From assembly GCF_030704535.1 (NCBI RefSeq), contig NC_081822.1:4331001-4395000 (forward strand): DNA of 64,000 nt, read 5' to 3'. The notes under the pieces were generated by a model. The model saw only the letters and a list, made by a program, of their open reading frames with translations, was not told the DNA's origin and did not search any database. This stretch comes from Vitis vinifera. Its lineage: Eukaryota; Streptophyta; Magnoliopsida; Vitales; Vitaceae. Below, piece by piece: positions 37,704 through 49,700 of the stretch (the first letter of the stretch is position 1; every line of letters starts with the position of its first letter). Position numbers and translations under genes: made by a program.

Positions 37704-40700
37704 GTAAATGCCTTCTCAAGTCCCAGTAATTTCATTGAAACATTCTGGCCAGTTTCTACTTATGCTCACATATCCTCGCACTTTTCTTGTAATTCCAGTA
37801 TTAATATGTAATGATTTATCTAATAATCATCCTCTAAAATTGCATATTTTATTCTATGTTCATTATTACCCTGAGCACATGTAGTTAACTATCCATTGTG
37901 GAATGAACTCATTTCAAATTTGTAAAACTAACGTTCGGTGTTTTTCATACTTAAAAAATGACCAATTTTAGATGTATAGGGTGAAATCAAATATAAGAAA
38001 ATCATTTTTTTTTTCTACCAATTTTTTGTCTTTCCTACAACCAAACATGACATCACATGCCACAATGATTAATTTGGGGATTATGATCAATAATTTTAAG
38101 ACACTTCCACTGCAAATGCAGCCCACAAGCAAAGGATGAACTTTGCTACAAACTTGGGAAACCACTTTTCTACTATCTCAGACACGCGCGGCGGCAAAAA
38201 AAAATTTACCCACTTATTAACCACCACGTGTAATCAAATAACAAGTTACAAGAATGACGTGTTTCCGTTAATGGCAAAATAAAAAAATCAAATTGTGACA
38301 AATGTCCCATGATCTTATACAATTGGTAATTAAAATATAATTAACAAAATAAATAATAATAATAATGGATTTAAAAATTATTAAGGCAACTATCAATTCT
38401 TAAAAATAAATTAAAAAGTATCCAAATATATTTTGCAAATTTATTAAACATTAATTTTAATTAAAGAATAATATTTAAAGGATAACACTATCTAAATATA
38501 TTTTCAAAATCTCCTTAAATATTAATTTTAATTAAAGAATAATATTTATAAGGGATGAAAACCATAGGTGATACAAGTTCGAGCCCAGGTCAAGGCCAAG
38601 CCCAACCCAAGACACGTAAGGTCCAAACTCATACCTCATACATGTCAAGGTCAGAACCAAGTTAAGGCCCAAGTCAAATATCCACTTAAAAAACAGTTAG
38701 AAGATATAGAGATTGTATTACATTTCTACTATTATTCAAAATTTCAATTTCAAAAACATTTGTGTAAATCTTGAACATGCTCTGTCATCCTAAATATGAT
38801 ACTATCCAGTCCAACCCGAGTTGAGTGGCTGTGAATGACAAATTCTATACCATTCTTTGTGTGCGAGACGAAAGGTTTTCCTCGAAGAGGGCGTGCACGG
38901 AGTTCCAAAGCCGGCGCAGGTTTGTCCCTCTAGGCTCCAGAGTTCATGTACGCCGTGTGTGGCCTCAGAGAACTCTGCGGAGTTAATGCATGCCTGTTGA
39001 GTCCCAACAATTTGGCTGCCTTTGGCATCTCTAAGCCATGGCTGGACCCAAATGTCATGCCACATTCCCACTCACTCAAATATATACCAACTAATTCAAC
39101 TGTATTGCGGGACCCCTCCATTCTTGAACTAAAGCAGAATATAAGATTTAAATAACATGGGTCTGGGTACTTTGGACAATCATAAATATGGGCACTTTCT
39201 CTTGTGTTGTGTCTTTTCAAGGAATGGAAAGCCTAAAACGATGGTTATCCAAACTAATACTACGAGGGATGTTTGGGTTGCAACCAAATGTAGGCCCACC
39301 CTACCATACCCAACTTTGCCCTTCATCATTCTATCATCTTTATCCCTAACGGTTGAGAAAACAAAATTATAGATCACATCTCTCTCACACACAAAACTAA
39401 TTATAAAAATAAATAAATAAATAAAATCCTTTGCCAAAGCAAACTTGGGTGTAGGTGAGAAAATGTGGGAGGGAATTAAATTCACTCGGGTGAAGAGAAA
39501 ATTGTGGGTCTAGAATGAAAGCAAAGGCCCACCCAAGTTCCAAAGCCCATTGCAGTAGAGTGGGGCCCAGCCCTCTAAAATAGTTAAAAGTGGAGTGTTG
39601 CGCCCCAGTGGATAGACACTAATGGATGGACAAAATTTGCACTCAAAAGCTTGAGGTGTAAGCTTATCCAATCAATTCAGCGATTTATTAAGGGCTATTG
39701 AATGCCACGCCATTTATGAAAATGAAAAAGGCTCCTCAAATGCATCTAATGGCCTTTCTTCAATTCATACATTTGTGGGTGAATCGTCTCATATTTCCCG
39801 AATTAGATGATATTAATTTTGATTCATATTTTGAAGTCCAACTCTCATCAGTTGAGGTGCAAAGCAAAGGAGAGAATTGAAGACTGAGGCTCCATGTTAT
39901 GAGTTCATGGGGGTAGCCTCACTCTATAATTGCCCTACAAAATTACACCCACCAACCAACCGCGACTGTCAGCTGCTACGAAATGGAAGTTCAGAAGGGT
40001 GGGTGGGTCCCATTAAATGGATCTTACTCTGGAAAAAGTGGACCCCATCCATATGGATCCACCTGATTAACTATTGATGAACGATCAAATACTGTTGACC
40101 GTCAGATCTTTTTGAAAGAGGTCCCACCAAATAAGAAGCTCGCATTCTCTTGAGCATGACATTTATTTATTTTTTAGATTTGGGTTCTGTGGTGGGCCAT
40201 GCCTTTTGAATGTATATGGCACTGCACTTACTAAATGTTTGGGAGCAAGTATCAATTCTACCTCAATTTTGTGGAGCAACACATGCATTAAAAGAAGTGT
40301 GCATTCAAATTCTCCCGAAGGGTCTTTTCTTTTTCCTTTAAATTTTTTTATTTTTTATATTTTTTATTTTTTATTTTACCATTTTTGCATTGGCATCATA
40401 TTTTGAACGCTTTGTTTTGAGACTATGAGCATTTTCGACCGTTGTATTATATAGAAATATTTAAAAGCTTAATCCTATGTTCCAATGAAACGATTACCCA
40501 TCAAACTAAGTTTTGATATTATATTAAATAATTAGTTTTTTTTAAAATTTTAATATATATATATATATATATATAAGAAAAAAAAAAAAATTTTACGACA
40601 CCAAGGCTAAAATCGTCTAACACTTAGGAATAAAAAAAAACCTCATAATCCTAAAACTAAGGCATAGCACATTAAATGCAACTTCGTATTGTAGGCAACA

Positions 40701-42571
40701 GGAGGCTAATGTTGTTAAAGGAAAAATGATTAGAAAAAAAGGTAATTAAGGCATTTACGAATAATGAAAAAGCAGTAGCCCTTTACAAGATTTGGGATAT
40801 AGGGAGGCAAGTTTCTAGGTTTACCTATCACGTACCTCATTCATCTCATTCACAGGTATACTTCTATAAACCACCCCACTGACATCACCAATCATAATGA
40901 CACAAGTCTCTTCCGATACTGTCATTTTTTGAAAATCCAAGACTACAAGTTTTCCCAGTTCCCTTTCACGAGGAAAGGTCTTCTCAACTCAACCCTTCAT
41001 AGACGTTAGAGACTTGAAAAAGGGAAAAATTGAGCATGGTATAAAGCAAATCCAATTATGGGTCCCCATGGATATACGATTTTCTCATATGAATTTGGTT
41101 TTGAGAGGACACTTTTGTAGTGAATTAAAAAGTTCTTTTAAAGAGCAATGCTGCGAGTTAGCAGTTAGCAGTAATAAGAGTAGGTTCTGACAGTTATACC
41201 CATACGTAGAAGTGATGGAAATGGAGGGAGAGGGAGAGAGAGGGGGGCTTAGAATAAATGAAGGGAAGAGGAGGTGGGTTGAGAGCATTAAACAGAAACC
41301 GGTGGTGAGATTGATGAAGAAAGGGGTTGAAGAAAGCGAGGTGATTCAAATGTCATTCTTGAATTCTGCATTTAAGTGAATTCAAGATGAGTTAATGAAG
41401 GCAGGTAGAGTTACTCTCTCTCTCCCTCTCTCACACGCTCACTCTCAGAGTTTAATGATTTCGGTCCCTTTTCCTGGATATCTATACATTTTTTCCATAT
41501 ATTCCATTTCAATTTTAGTGGCTACCTTACAAAAATACCCTTAGTTTGGGAAAAACACTTCAAGAGTCCTAATCTTTTGACTACTAGCAATGAAATGGAG
41601 TTGGCAGTTATGTCATACAGCAGCTGTCTAGTCTATTGAGGGTCCCTCCCCAATTTATAATTTGGTTGGTGAAAAACCCTTAAAGGCCTAACCTTCCAGC
41701 TCTTTGCTTTTGTTGGATATTTTATCAACCGAAGAAACTTACCCTAATAATATAGTATCACGGGCAATCCAACTCGAAGAAACAAAAGAATGATGTGTTA
41801 ATTACATGAGACGAACAGATATGAATACACATAGTAAGGGGAGGAGGTTGTTGGGTGGTCCAACAACACAATTAAATAACTAAATTTATCTTGGGAGAAG
41901 GTATTTTAGGACATAAAAGTGAGAGAGAGAAATTCAATTTCACATTCATAGCTCATAGGACGTGGTTGTTTTTAATGGCTGAGGAGGAGGGGGTGTTGAG
42001 AGCTTTTAAAGTGGAGTTCTTGGAGTGATTAAATTCAAAGGGTCATGGGATGGGAGTTGTTTTGCTAGCTGAGGGTGTTGAGAGCCTTTAAAGTTTAGTT
42101 CTTTGAGTGACCCATTTGTGGAAGTTGAGAGTTATTATTTAATAAAGGATCGATGGGCATTCAAGACCTTCTTCAACTGTATACAGGGTGCCCCATTTAA
42201 TGACATCCCCCGATTTGATCCACCCCCCCTCTCTCTCTCTCCCTTTCCCACATGTCACCGCCTCTAATAACTCTATCAAGGATTGCTTTCGTTTGTAGAA
42301 GAGAGTCATGGTGCCAAGCGCCAACCAGTTAGTAATGACCATCAGGCATCGGGCAAGCAAGCAGTCAGTCAGGTTGAGCGTGTTGGGCGATTGGATGCCA
42401 TCAAATATCAGGTGTGCTAGTCATGGAAAATTGCAATGACCAAATGGTGTGTGTTTGACCCAATATTGGTTGGTTACAACTTCCCATCCTGCCTTTATGA
42501 CCCTGCTTTGCATTTGTACACTTCTTCTAATTAATTCATCAACCCAACTTGATCACCACGTCATAGAGACG
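37704..42571. other. intergenic region between STP and CFL1
   Basis: About 4.9 kb without a recognisable gene. Includes a short TA tract (about 40553-40575), poly-A runs, a CT-rich block at about 41412-41440 and an imperfect direct repeat at 41965-42110. Short frames (for example 38946-39155, 39698-39880) show no family likeness. Confidence 0.45.
41965..42110. repeat. imperfect direct repeat (~60 bp)
   Basis: 41965-42028 and 42056-42110 share the order GTTGTTTT, GCTGAGG, GGTGTTGAGAGC, TTTAAAGT, AGTTCTTTGAGTGA/AGTTCTTGGAGTGA. Both lie upstream of the CFL1 promoter. Confidence 0.6.
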
Positions 42572-42663
42572 TGGGCCATCTTAATTCTTCCTTTATTAAT
42601 GCCCTATTAGATTTTTGCCTGCCCCTCATAATATTGCTCTCTCTGTCTGCCTCTCTCTCAGCC

Positions 42664-42670
42664 TATATAA
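42664..42670 (+). promoter_or_regulatory. TATA box of CFL1
   Basis: TATATAA after a CT-rich stretch, 78 bases upstream of the ATG at 42748. A start site near 42695-42700 would leave a leader of about 50 bases, a usual plant layout. Confidence 0.6.
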
Positions 42671-42747
42671 TCACCGAAACATTTTCACCATTTCATCTTA
42701 CACTCACAGGGTGTCCGAGTGTGTGCGGGAGTCAATTGATTGAAGCC

Positions 42748-43510
42748 ATGGTTTCCTTCCAAACGCCCCTATCTCCTGATCCAACCAGGCCTATTGTCTC
42801 CGAGTTTGAGAATTTATCCAAGAAGAGGAAGTGGGAAAAGACTGGGACTGAAGAGGTTTTCAAGTTGCAGTCCAAGGCGAAAAGCACAAAATCCATCTTC
42901 GATATTGAGCTACAACTTGAGACTCCATTACCTTTGGAGTGGCAAAGATGCCTTGATATTCAGGTACACCTCAGATATATTGTATTCATGTAAGCCCAAT
43001 TATAATTGTTAACTAACTAGACTAATATATATATATATATATAGTATATAGCAACCGGGGCCTTACTGTTTTATCGTCTTGATCATGCAGTCAGGGCAGA
43101 TACACTTCTACAACACGAGAACCCATAAGAGAACATCCAGGGATCCAAGGGCAAGTCCAGAGCCGCCGAGTCCTGGCCCCATGAGCTTGGAACTGGAGCT
43201 CAACTTACCTTGCGACTCACTAAGGAGGAACCGCCCTGATGACAATATGGGAAAGTGGAATTCAGGCAGTCCCTCCCACAATTCAAAGGAATCCTTACAG
43301 AAGAAGAATCCAGGGGGGGTAGCATGCTCTCCATCGTGGTTGGCATTCGAAGGGGATAACCAAGAGATGGTTGCAGCTGTGTGCAAGCGGTGTCACATGC
43401 TGGTAATGCTGTGCAAGTCCTCACCGACATGTCCAAACTGCAAATTCATGCACCCACCAGACCAAACCCCTCCCAACCTTTTCAAGCGAAGGTTTAGCCT
43501 CTTGTGTTAG
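42748..43510 (+). CDS. CFL1: WW-domain protein, CURLY FLAG LEAF 1-like
   Basis: Two exons, 42748-42963 and 43091-43510, giving 211 aa (MVSFQTPLSPDPTRP... FKRRFSLLC). The WW domain spans the intron, at about residues 60-90: PLPLEWQRCLDIQ, then SGQIHFYNTRTHKRTSRDPR. The first Trp and the FYN core are present, but the second Trp is Ser. The middle is proline- and serine-rich (SPEPPSPGPMSLELELNL, the last part EAR-like LELELNL). The C-terminus has a CxxC..CxxC pair (CKRCHMLVMLC, CPNC) like a small zinc ribbon. In Arabidopsis and rice, CFL1 binds the HD-ZIP IV factor HDG1 and represses cuticle genes. Identification rests on remembered family likeness. Confidence 0.85.
43022..43052. repeat. TA microsatellite in the CFL1 intron
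   Basis: About ten TA units, close to the acceptor of the only intron (42964-43090). Confidence 0.85.
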
Positions 43511-46456
43511 TTTTTTTACGTAGGACGAGATCCACTGTCGAACCCTTGAAGCGACACAAGCCAAATATCTTAGACTAGAATCCTAATTTGGTTCATCTTT
43601 AATCAATTGCTACCTTCACTTGAGATAGAGAAACCAAAATTATGTTATAATATTGTAAATATACAAGTAAGTTTTCTTTCTTTGAACTTAATTTTGGTTG
43701 TGTAAGGAGGTCATTGTGGGTGCAGGAGAGGGGAGATGGGAGATGGGATATCAATTCCACCTTTATTTGTATGTGTTTCATACTCTATTGACGCAATCTC
43801 AGTTGGGTTTCTCCATGTCATATTTAATGTCTGTTAAGAACTAGACCAGACCCCAACAACTCTGCAGTCACTCTCTTTATCCCTGCGTGTCATGGGGTGC
43901 ATGCAAGAGGCTGCAGATTAATTTATCAGTGTTAGAGCCCGTTTGAAGTGCTTCTAGTTCTATCGGGGTCAACTTAGGTATTCTTCATAGATGGAGAATA
44001 CCTTCTTCTCTCTAAAACTTTTGCTTTCTCTTGATTATTAACTTACTTGTGAATGTTCCTCTTCCTCCATCAATAATACCCTTCGCCCGCTAAAAATTTT
44101 TACTTTCTGAATTCACTTTTCCATCTTGGATTCATATGAAAAATGAGAGATGAGCAAAAACGTACTAATGAATTTCAAATCTTCTTTATACCTCGTCTAG
44201 TTTTATTTATAATTAAAATAACATATGTGAGAATATTTGTTTCTTTTTTCTTTTTATTTTTTTCTTTTTATTTGTTCTTAATTATTATAAACTTCTAATA
44301 AATTAAGCTAATATATAAAAATTATTTAGTTTTATTTTGTAATAATAAATTATCATCCTTTTATATTTAGATTTTGATTTTGAGAGGATTAAAAGCATTT
44401 TTTCAAAAAATAAGTCATCTCTCACAAACTTTTAAAAATCTAGATAATCATTTCAAGTAACTCATTAATAATCACTTTTTAAATGGTTTTTCAAAAAAAT
44501 TATTTTTACTAATATAACACATTAAAGAAAAATATTGTTATTATTATTTTTATATTCAACCAAGAAGTGATTTTTCTTACAAATGTTTTTATGAAAGTGG
44601 GATTAAGAGCCTCTAGGAGTGATATTGAAAATTTTCGAATTGTTCCTTACATAAATTAGATATTTAATAGGCTTTTGAAAATCATTTCTAAAATTCTCAT
44701 TTAAAGTGATTCCTAAATACTCATGTGGAAGGTGTTTCATTCAAAAGTTAATTTTTTTTAGATGACATATTACCATAAATAACGTCAAAGTTGTTTTTTT
44801 TTTTTTTTCCTGGTATTTATTGCCAAACATCAAATGATCGTTTCTAAAAAGGTTTCTAATAAAAGCATTTATAATAGAAACGTTATGGATAAAAGAGCTT
44901 TAGTTAGAATCATTCCTAAATGGATTCTAATAGAAATGTTATGGAGAAAAGTTTTGATATAAAAACCCACTTTGTTAGATATTTATGGTCATATAGCTAT
45001 ATTCTTTTTATATTTATAATTTTTTATTTTTTTAATGAAAAAAACTATAAAATAAAATATTTACATATTCTGAAAGAAGAACCACAGTAACCTTCAAAGC
45101 CAAACTTTATAATATTTTTAGGAATATTTGATCTATAAGTAAAAGTTGATGGATATTTTGTTTGATTACTTCCTCTCAATTAAGAATATACTAACAATTT
45201 TTTTTTTGCCACAATAAAATTTATAGGAGTTTTAAATTAAATTATTTTGAAATAGTTGGTTTGAAACTTATTATTTAATTTTTATTTAAAGTATTAAGGT
45301 TATTTAATAAAACTAACTAAAAATCTATCTTAAATTATTATCAAATTAACTTATTTACCTTCATTAATTATAATTAGTATTTATTATTTTAAATACTCAT
45401 ATTTAAAGTATTATAAATATATAAAATAACCACAAAATATTTACTATAAAAAATGATTCATAGATGTAGAGTAATGACTCTCAAATATACTCTTATTATA
45501 CATGAACAAATAAAAAAATTAAGATTAAAAATAAATAAATAAATTATTTTAATTTAATACTTAATATCATTTTTAAGTTTAAATTATGACTCTAAATTAT
45601 TTTATGAATAATTTGTGAAATATGTTTAATATGTTTAATATTTTTTAGTGAATTAATTTAAGTTATTAAATCATATTAAATTGTTAAATATATTTACTAA
45701 ACCCTCCAAGTATCTTTTATCATTTTAAGTAGAAATATTTAATTAAAAGGGATGCGTAATCCTTAAAATATGAATCTAACAATTCCCATATTTTTTTTTA
45801 ATTAACATATAAACACTAATTATTAAATAAAAACAAAAAAAATGAATTTTTATTTTTATGAAACTAAAATTGATCCTTGTAATGGACCCATGGTATTATA
45901 ATTCCCCCCATATTTCCATTCCTATTTGCATTGGAATGCCCACCTATCAAATTCTAAATCTGATCAGACCATAAGAGGGTTATGGGTGAGTACACATCCA
46001 AGAAAGCACCACCGTAGCTTTAAAAAAGGAAAATATAAAGTAACTTACGTTGAACACTCATGCAGTCTCATGCTGCGGCCATTACTTCTGGCATGAAGTA
46101 GTTCGTTCCGGTGAATGGATCTGTATATTTGTATTTTGTGCCCTTCTCAGAGCATCAAAATGCTAATGGAAGTGTCGTCTAAAGTAGATGCTAAAATAAG
46201 AACTAACGCAATTTTTTAAATTCAGAAAAAAAATGCGATGCTTTGATTGGTGGGATGCATTTGGCACTGCCATTGGAGTACCCATGCCAAAAGACTGCTA
46301 TTTATGGGCAATGGGGGAGGCTCTTCAACATGGAGAGCCGGTTATACCTATATAAACAAACTGAAAGATCCTGATAATTATGTAAAATCATAAAACTCAC
46401 TAGTACTTGGGGGTAGACTTCCCATTTTCCAACTGAAAAGATTAATGTGTGGGCCT
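43511..46456. other. intergenic DNA between CFL1 and CCR4
   Basis: CFL1 3' UTR, then about 2.5 kb of AT-rich DNA without a coding frame or clear transposon. Confidence 0.5.
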
Positions 46457-46594
46457 CCAGATCAACTAGTAATTGGTGAATTGTAGAGTTCAAAATGTAG
46501 ATTAATGATTCAGTTCACAGAGAGAGAGAGAGAGACCAGATCAACTAGTAATTGGTGAATTGTAGAGTTCAAAATGTAGATTAATGATTCAGTT

Positions 46595-46626
<32 letters not shown>
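46457..46626. repeat. 79-bp tandem duplication ending in (GA)n
   Basis: 46457-46535 (starts CCAGATCAACTAGTAATTGG) is repeated from 46536 with almost no change. Each copy ends in a GA microsatellite, the second one longer (to about 46626). The near identity points to a recent event. It lies about 100 bases downstream of the CCR4 stop, so it may be within its 3' UTR. Confidence 0.9.
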
Positions 46627-46728
46627 TGCGTCTGGGCAGGCAGCCTCATAAGACTCTCTAACTACAGATGTATACACACCACCTGATCATAATCCATTCT
46701 GAATCTTCCACTTATGCACAGGAGTATT

Positions 46729-49700
46729 CTATGACAGAGGCGCAGCTTGGTGCCATGGATTTTGAGGAGGTGGTGAGTGCGGCTCCCAGCAGAAAGCTTG
46801 CTTAAATCTGAAATTTGCCATGAGGGCAATATGATCAGATGACCATAAAGGTGATGGAAGAGCTTCACCTACAGTTTCGGAGTTGAGAAGCTCCAAAAGA
46901 CCTTCAACCTCCAAATTATTCTCTGCTTAGAGACATCAGATACAGTTTAGAAGGAAAAGAATGCAGTGTGGAATCATATCATGCAGAAACAAAAATTTGG
47001 ACACAGAAAATTTAAGCAAGCGTTAACAAAATAAAACCAGCAAATAAAGGAGCAACAGGGAGTGCATACTGAAATTATGTGATCCTGGCATTGCTATGGG
47101 AATGGAAACAACTTGAAAAAGGGCTGCAATTAGACTATGAAAAAGCAATGTCTAATGAAAGCCAGGTCAAGATTTATCAAAACAGTTTCCACATTAAAGT
47201 CTACTATTCACTTTTCCAAGGGTAAGAGATCAAGATTTTCTCCCTAGAGTTACCCTTTAAAGTTAGCTTATTCACTCTGTACTGAATCAAATCAGGGGTA
47301 TTATCCCAACAAGGCATACTAATAAATTCTTTCTTTCTTTCTTTTGGTAGAGGTAGACAATAGTTACTTGCAAACTAAAATACAGCTATAACAAAGGCCT
47401 ACCTAAAACATCATGATCCCTACTCGATTACATTCAGAAGCTATTTTGGGAAATGTCTTCTCCAATGAGTGTGCTTTAATCCGTCCTCCTTTCTAGCTGC
47501 CCTAAAATAATATTTGGCCAACCATTAAATCACCTTCTATATAAATCCAGAGAGGTGTCAGGTTTCCTGAGTGGAGATAAACAAACCATTTATGAGATCA
47601 GGTGTTTCTATAAGCAAAACAGAACAAATATTTCCCAACCACTTTTGAGTTTAATCCGCAATTCGATGGAACCATGAAGGGTGGATTTAGAGTTGGATGT
47701 GGCAACAACATTCAGAACGGTTCTATAATTACTTTGCAAGGAGAGACAATCTCTAAAATTAATTTTTCCATTTTTCCCTGTTTGTGAAGTCTTGGAACAA
47801 ACTTTTGAAACTACTACAAAAAATGCCAAACAAGATCAATGCCCCTATAACTCATAAGATTTAATGTAATTGACAGCCAACCATACAAGACATAGGGAAA
47901 AAGCCTGCTGGATTAGTGAGGACTTTATGATCTATTCAAAATTAGATGACACCCATGATTTGATTCATTTAGCAACTAAAGTAAATTTAAGAACAAGTGG
48001 CTTTTGTGCTATAGTACAGATAAGTAGATGGAATAAAAATGCATGACCGATTTATTAAGCAGATGCAGCTTATGTGTCCTTCCGCCAACATCCTACAGTA
48101 CAATATCATTTACTTACCAGATAGACACTATACAGTTTGTGTGAGGCAATGCAAACTTAGCAGCAAAATCATACATTGAATGTATTCTGATAGGTGAAAA
48201 ACTTGATCCACGGCAACAGCTCAGATAAATATCTGGAATACCTGTGTGAAAAATATAATCCAAAGTTGATGAGTTTCCTCCAGAAAGATTGGTGAATACA
48301 GGCTCTTTTGTCTCCTGGTTCATCTTCTTCTTTTCATCTTCCTTCACTCTCCCCGAACAAAGTAAAGATGAATAGGCACTTACCTGGAGAAGAAACCCTC
48401 AAATATCAGAGATTAAATAACAACAACAACAATAATAATGATAATGGGATGCTTCTGGCTATAGTATGACAATTCAAACACATGAATGTAGTAATGAAAA
48501 TGGTCTAGACCAAGCTACCATCACAATGAACCCAACCAAAACCACCCCAAACCCCATTCTCTTAGCTCACAAACAAAATAGGAAGGGAGAGAAAAATGTA
48601 AAAAAGCTGAACTACTAAACTTTGTATTCTTCTGAAAGGATGAAAGCTGAACAACCTAAACTGCATTCATCCACACTCAAGATCTAGGCAGCAATCCTTC
48701 TAGACACATTCCCAATAAGTAAAATAAAAGTAAATTTCTAAATTGCCTAAAACTTCCATATTTTGAAGATATGAAATTTAAAGTTGTGATCCCCAGTGAG
48801 AAAAGCAATACCCTTACCAGAGGAATCGAGTGTTGAAGCTTGAGAAGATTATATATACCCAATGGATCAGCTGTCTCCTTGCTACTGACAGGACAAATTC
48901 TACCAGTGACTAGAAACTTATGAGGATCACTGCTATGATGAACCATACAAACAGAATTTCATAAATACAAGTATAAGCACATGTAGAAATAATCCAGGAA
49001 TATGTTAAATAATAGTTACTATTTTCTCATATTTCTCTAAAACTCAGAAGTTATCTCCAACAAAAATGACATAAAAAATTAAAAAATTAAAAATTAAAGA
49101 ACATATCCTATGCATGACATTGATACTAAAAGAAATGGCAGGGAAAAGGAAATATGGCACAAAGACATGATTATCAGGCTCACAATTTAGAAACAAAGGA
49201 CAGAAAAACAAGTAGGAAGAGGAGTCATATAATGTGCATGAAATAGATCTATCATTCTGAGCAACAGAATTGTACTGAGCAATGGATACATAGCAAGGGC
49301 AGACATTCTTCTAATTCATTTCACTACCTGGTAATATTCATTACATCAGAAGACTAACCTTCCAGGAAGAGAGTTCATATCCCCACAAATTAAAATAGGA
49401 ATTTGTGATTGAGCAATTTTCTCTAGTCCATTAACAAGACTTGCAACCTTAGTTTACAAGAAGAGGAATTGTCAAATCCACTTGGTTTTCTTATAGAAAT
49501 AAATGGAAGAGATATGGATAATAGAACGCACCTGGCATAGTTTTACATCTGGAAGGTTTGGGTTGGCATATATATGAGTGTTTGCCTGAGGGTCAAAAGC
49601 ATGACTGAGTCAATGATCCCAGAAGCTCGCTTAGCCAAGTAAAGTTGTAGAAGTTCAAATGTGTATAGTACCACACAAATTCTAGGCTGAAAAGCACCAA

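Noticed and set aside
37704..42571. Possible miRNA gene in the long intergenic region
   Set aside because: I looked for well-known plant miRNA sequences (miR156, 159, 164, 166, 172, 319, 396) and long hairpins and saw none.
42571..42993. 140-aa frame starting upstream of CFL1
   Set aside because: It contains the TATA box and leader; the conserved protein begins at the ATG at 42748 in the same frame.
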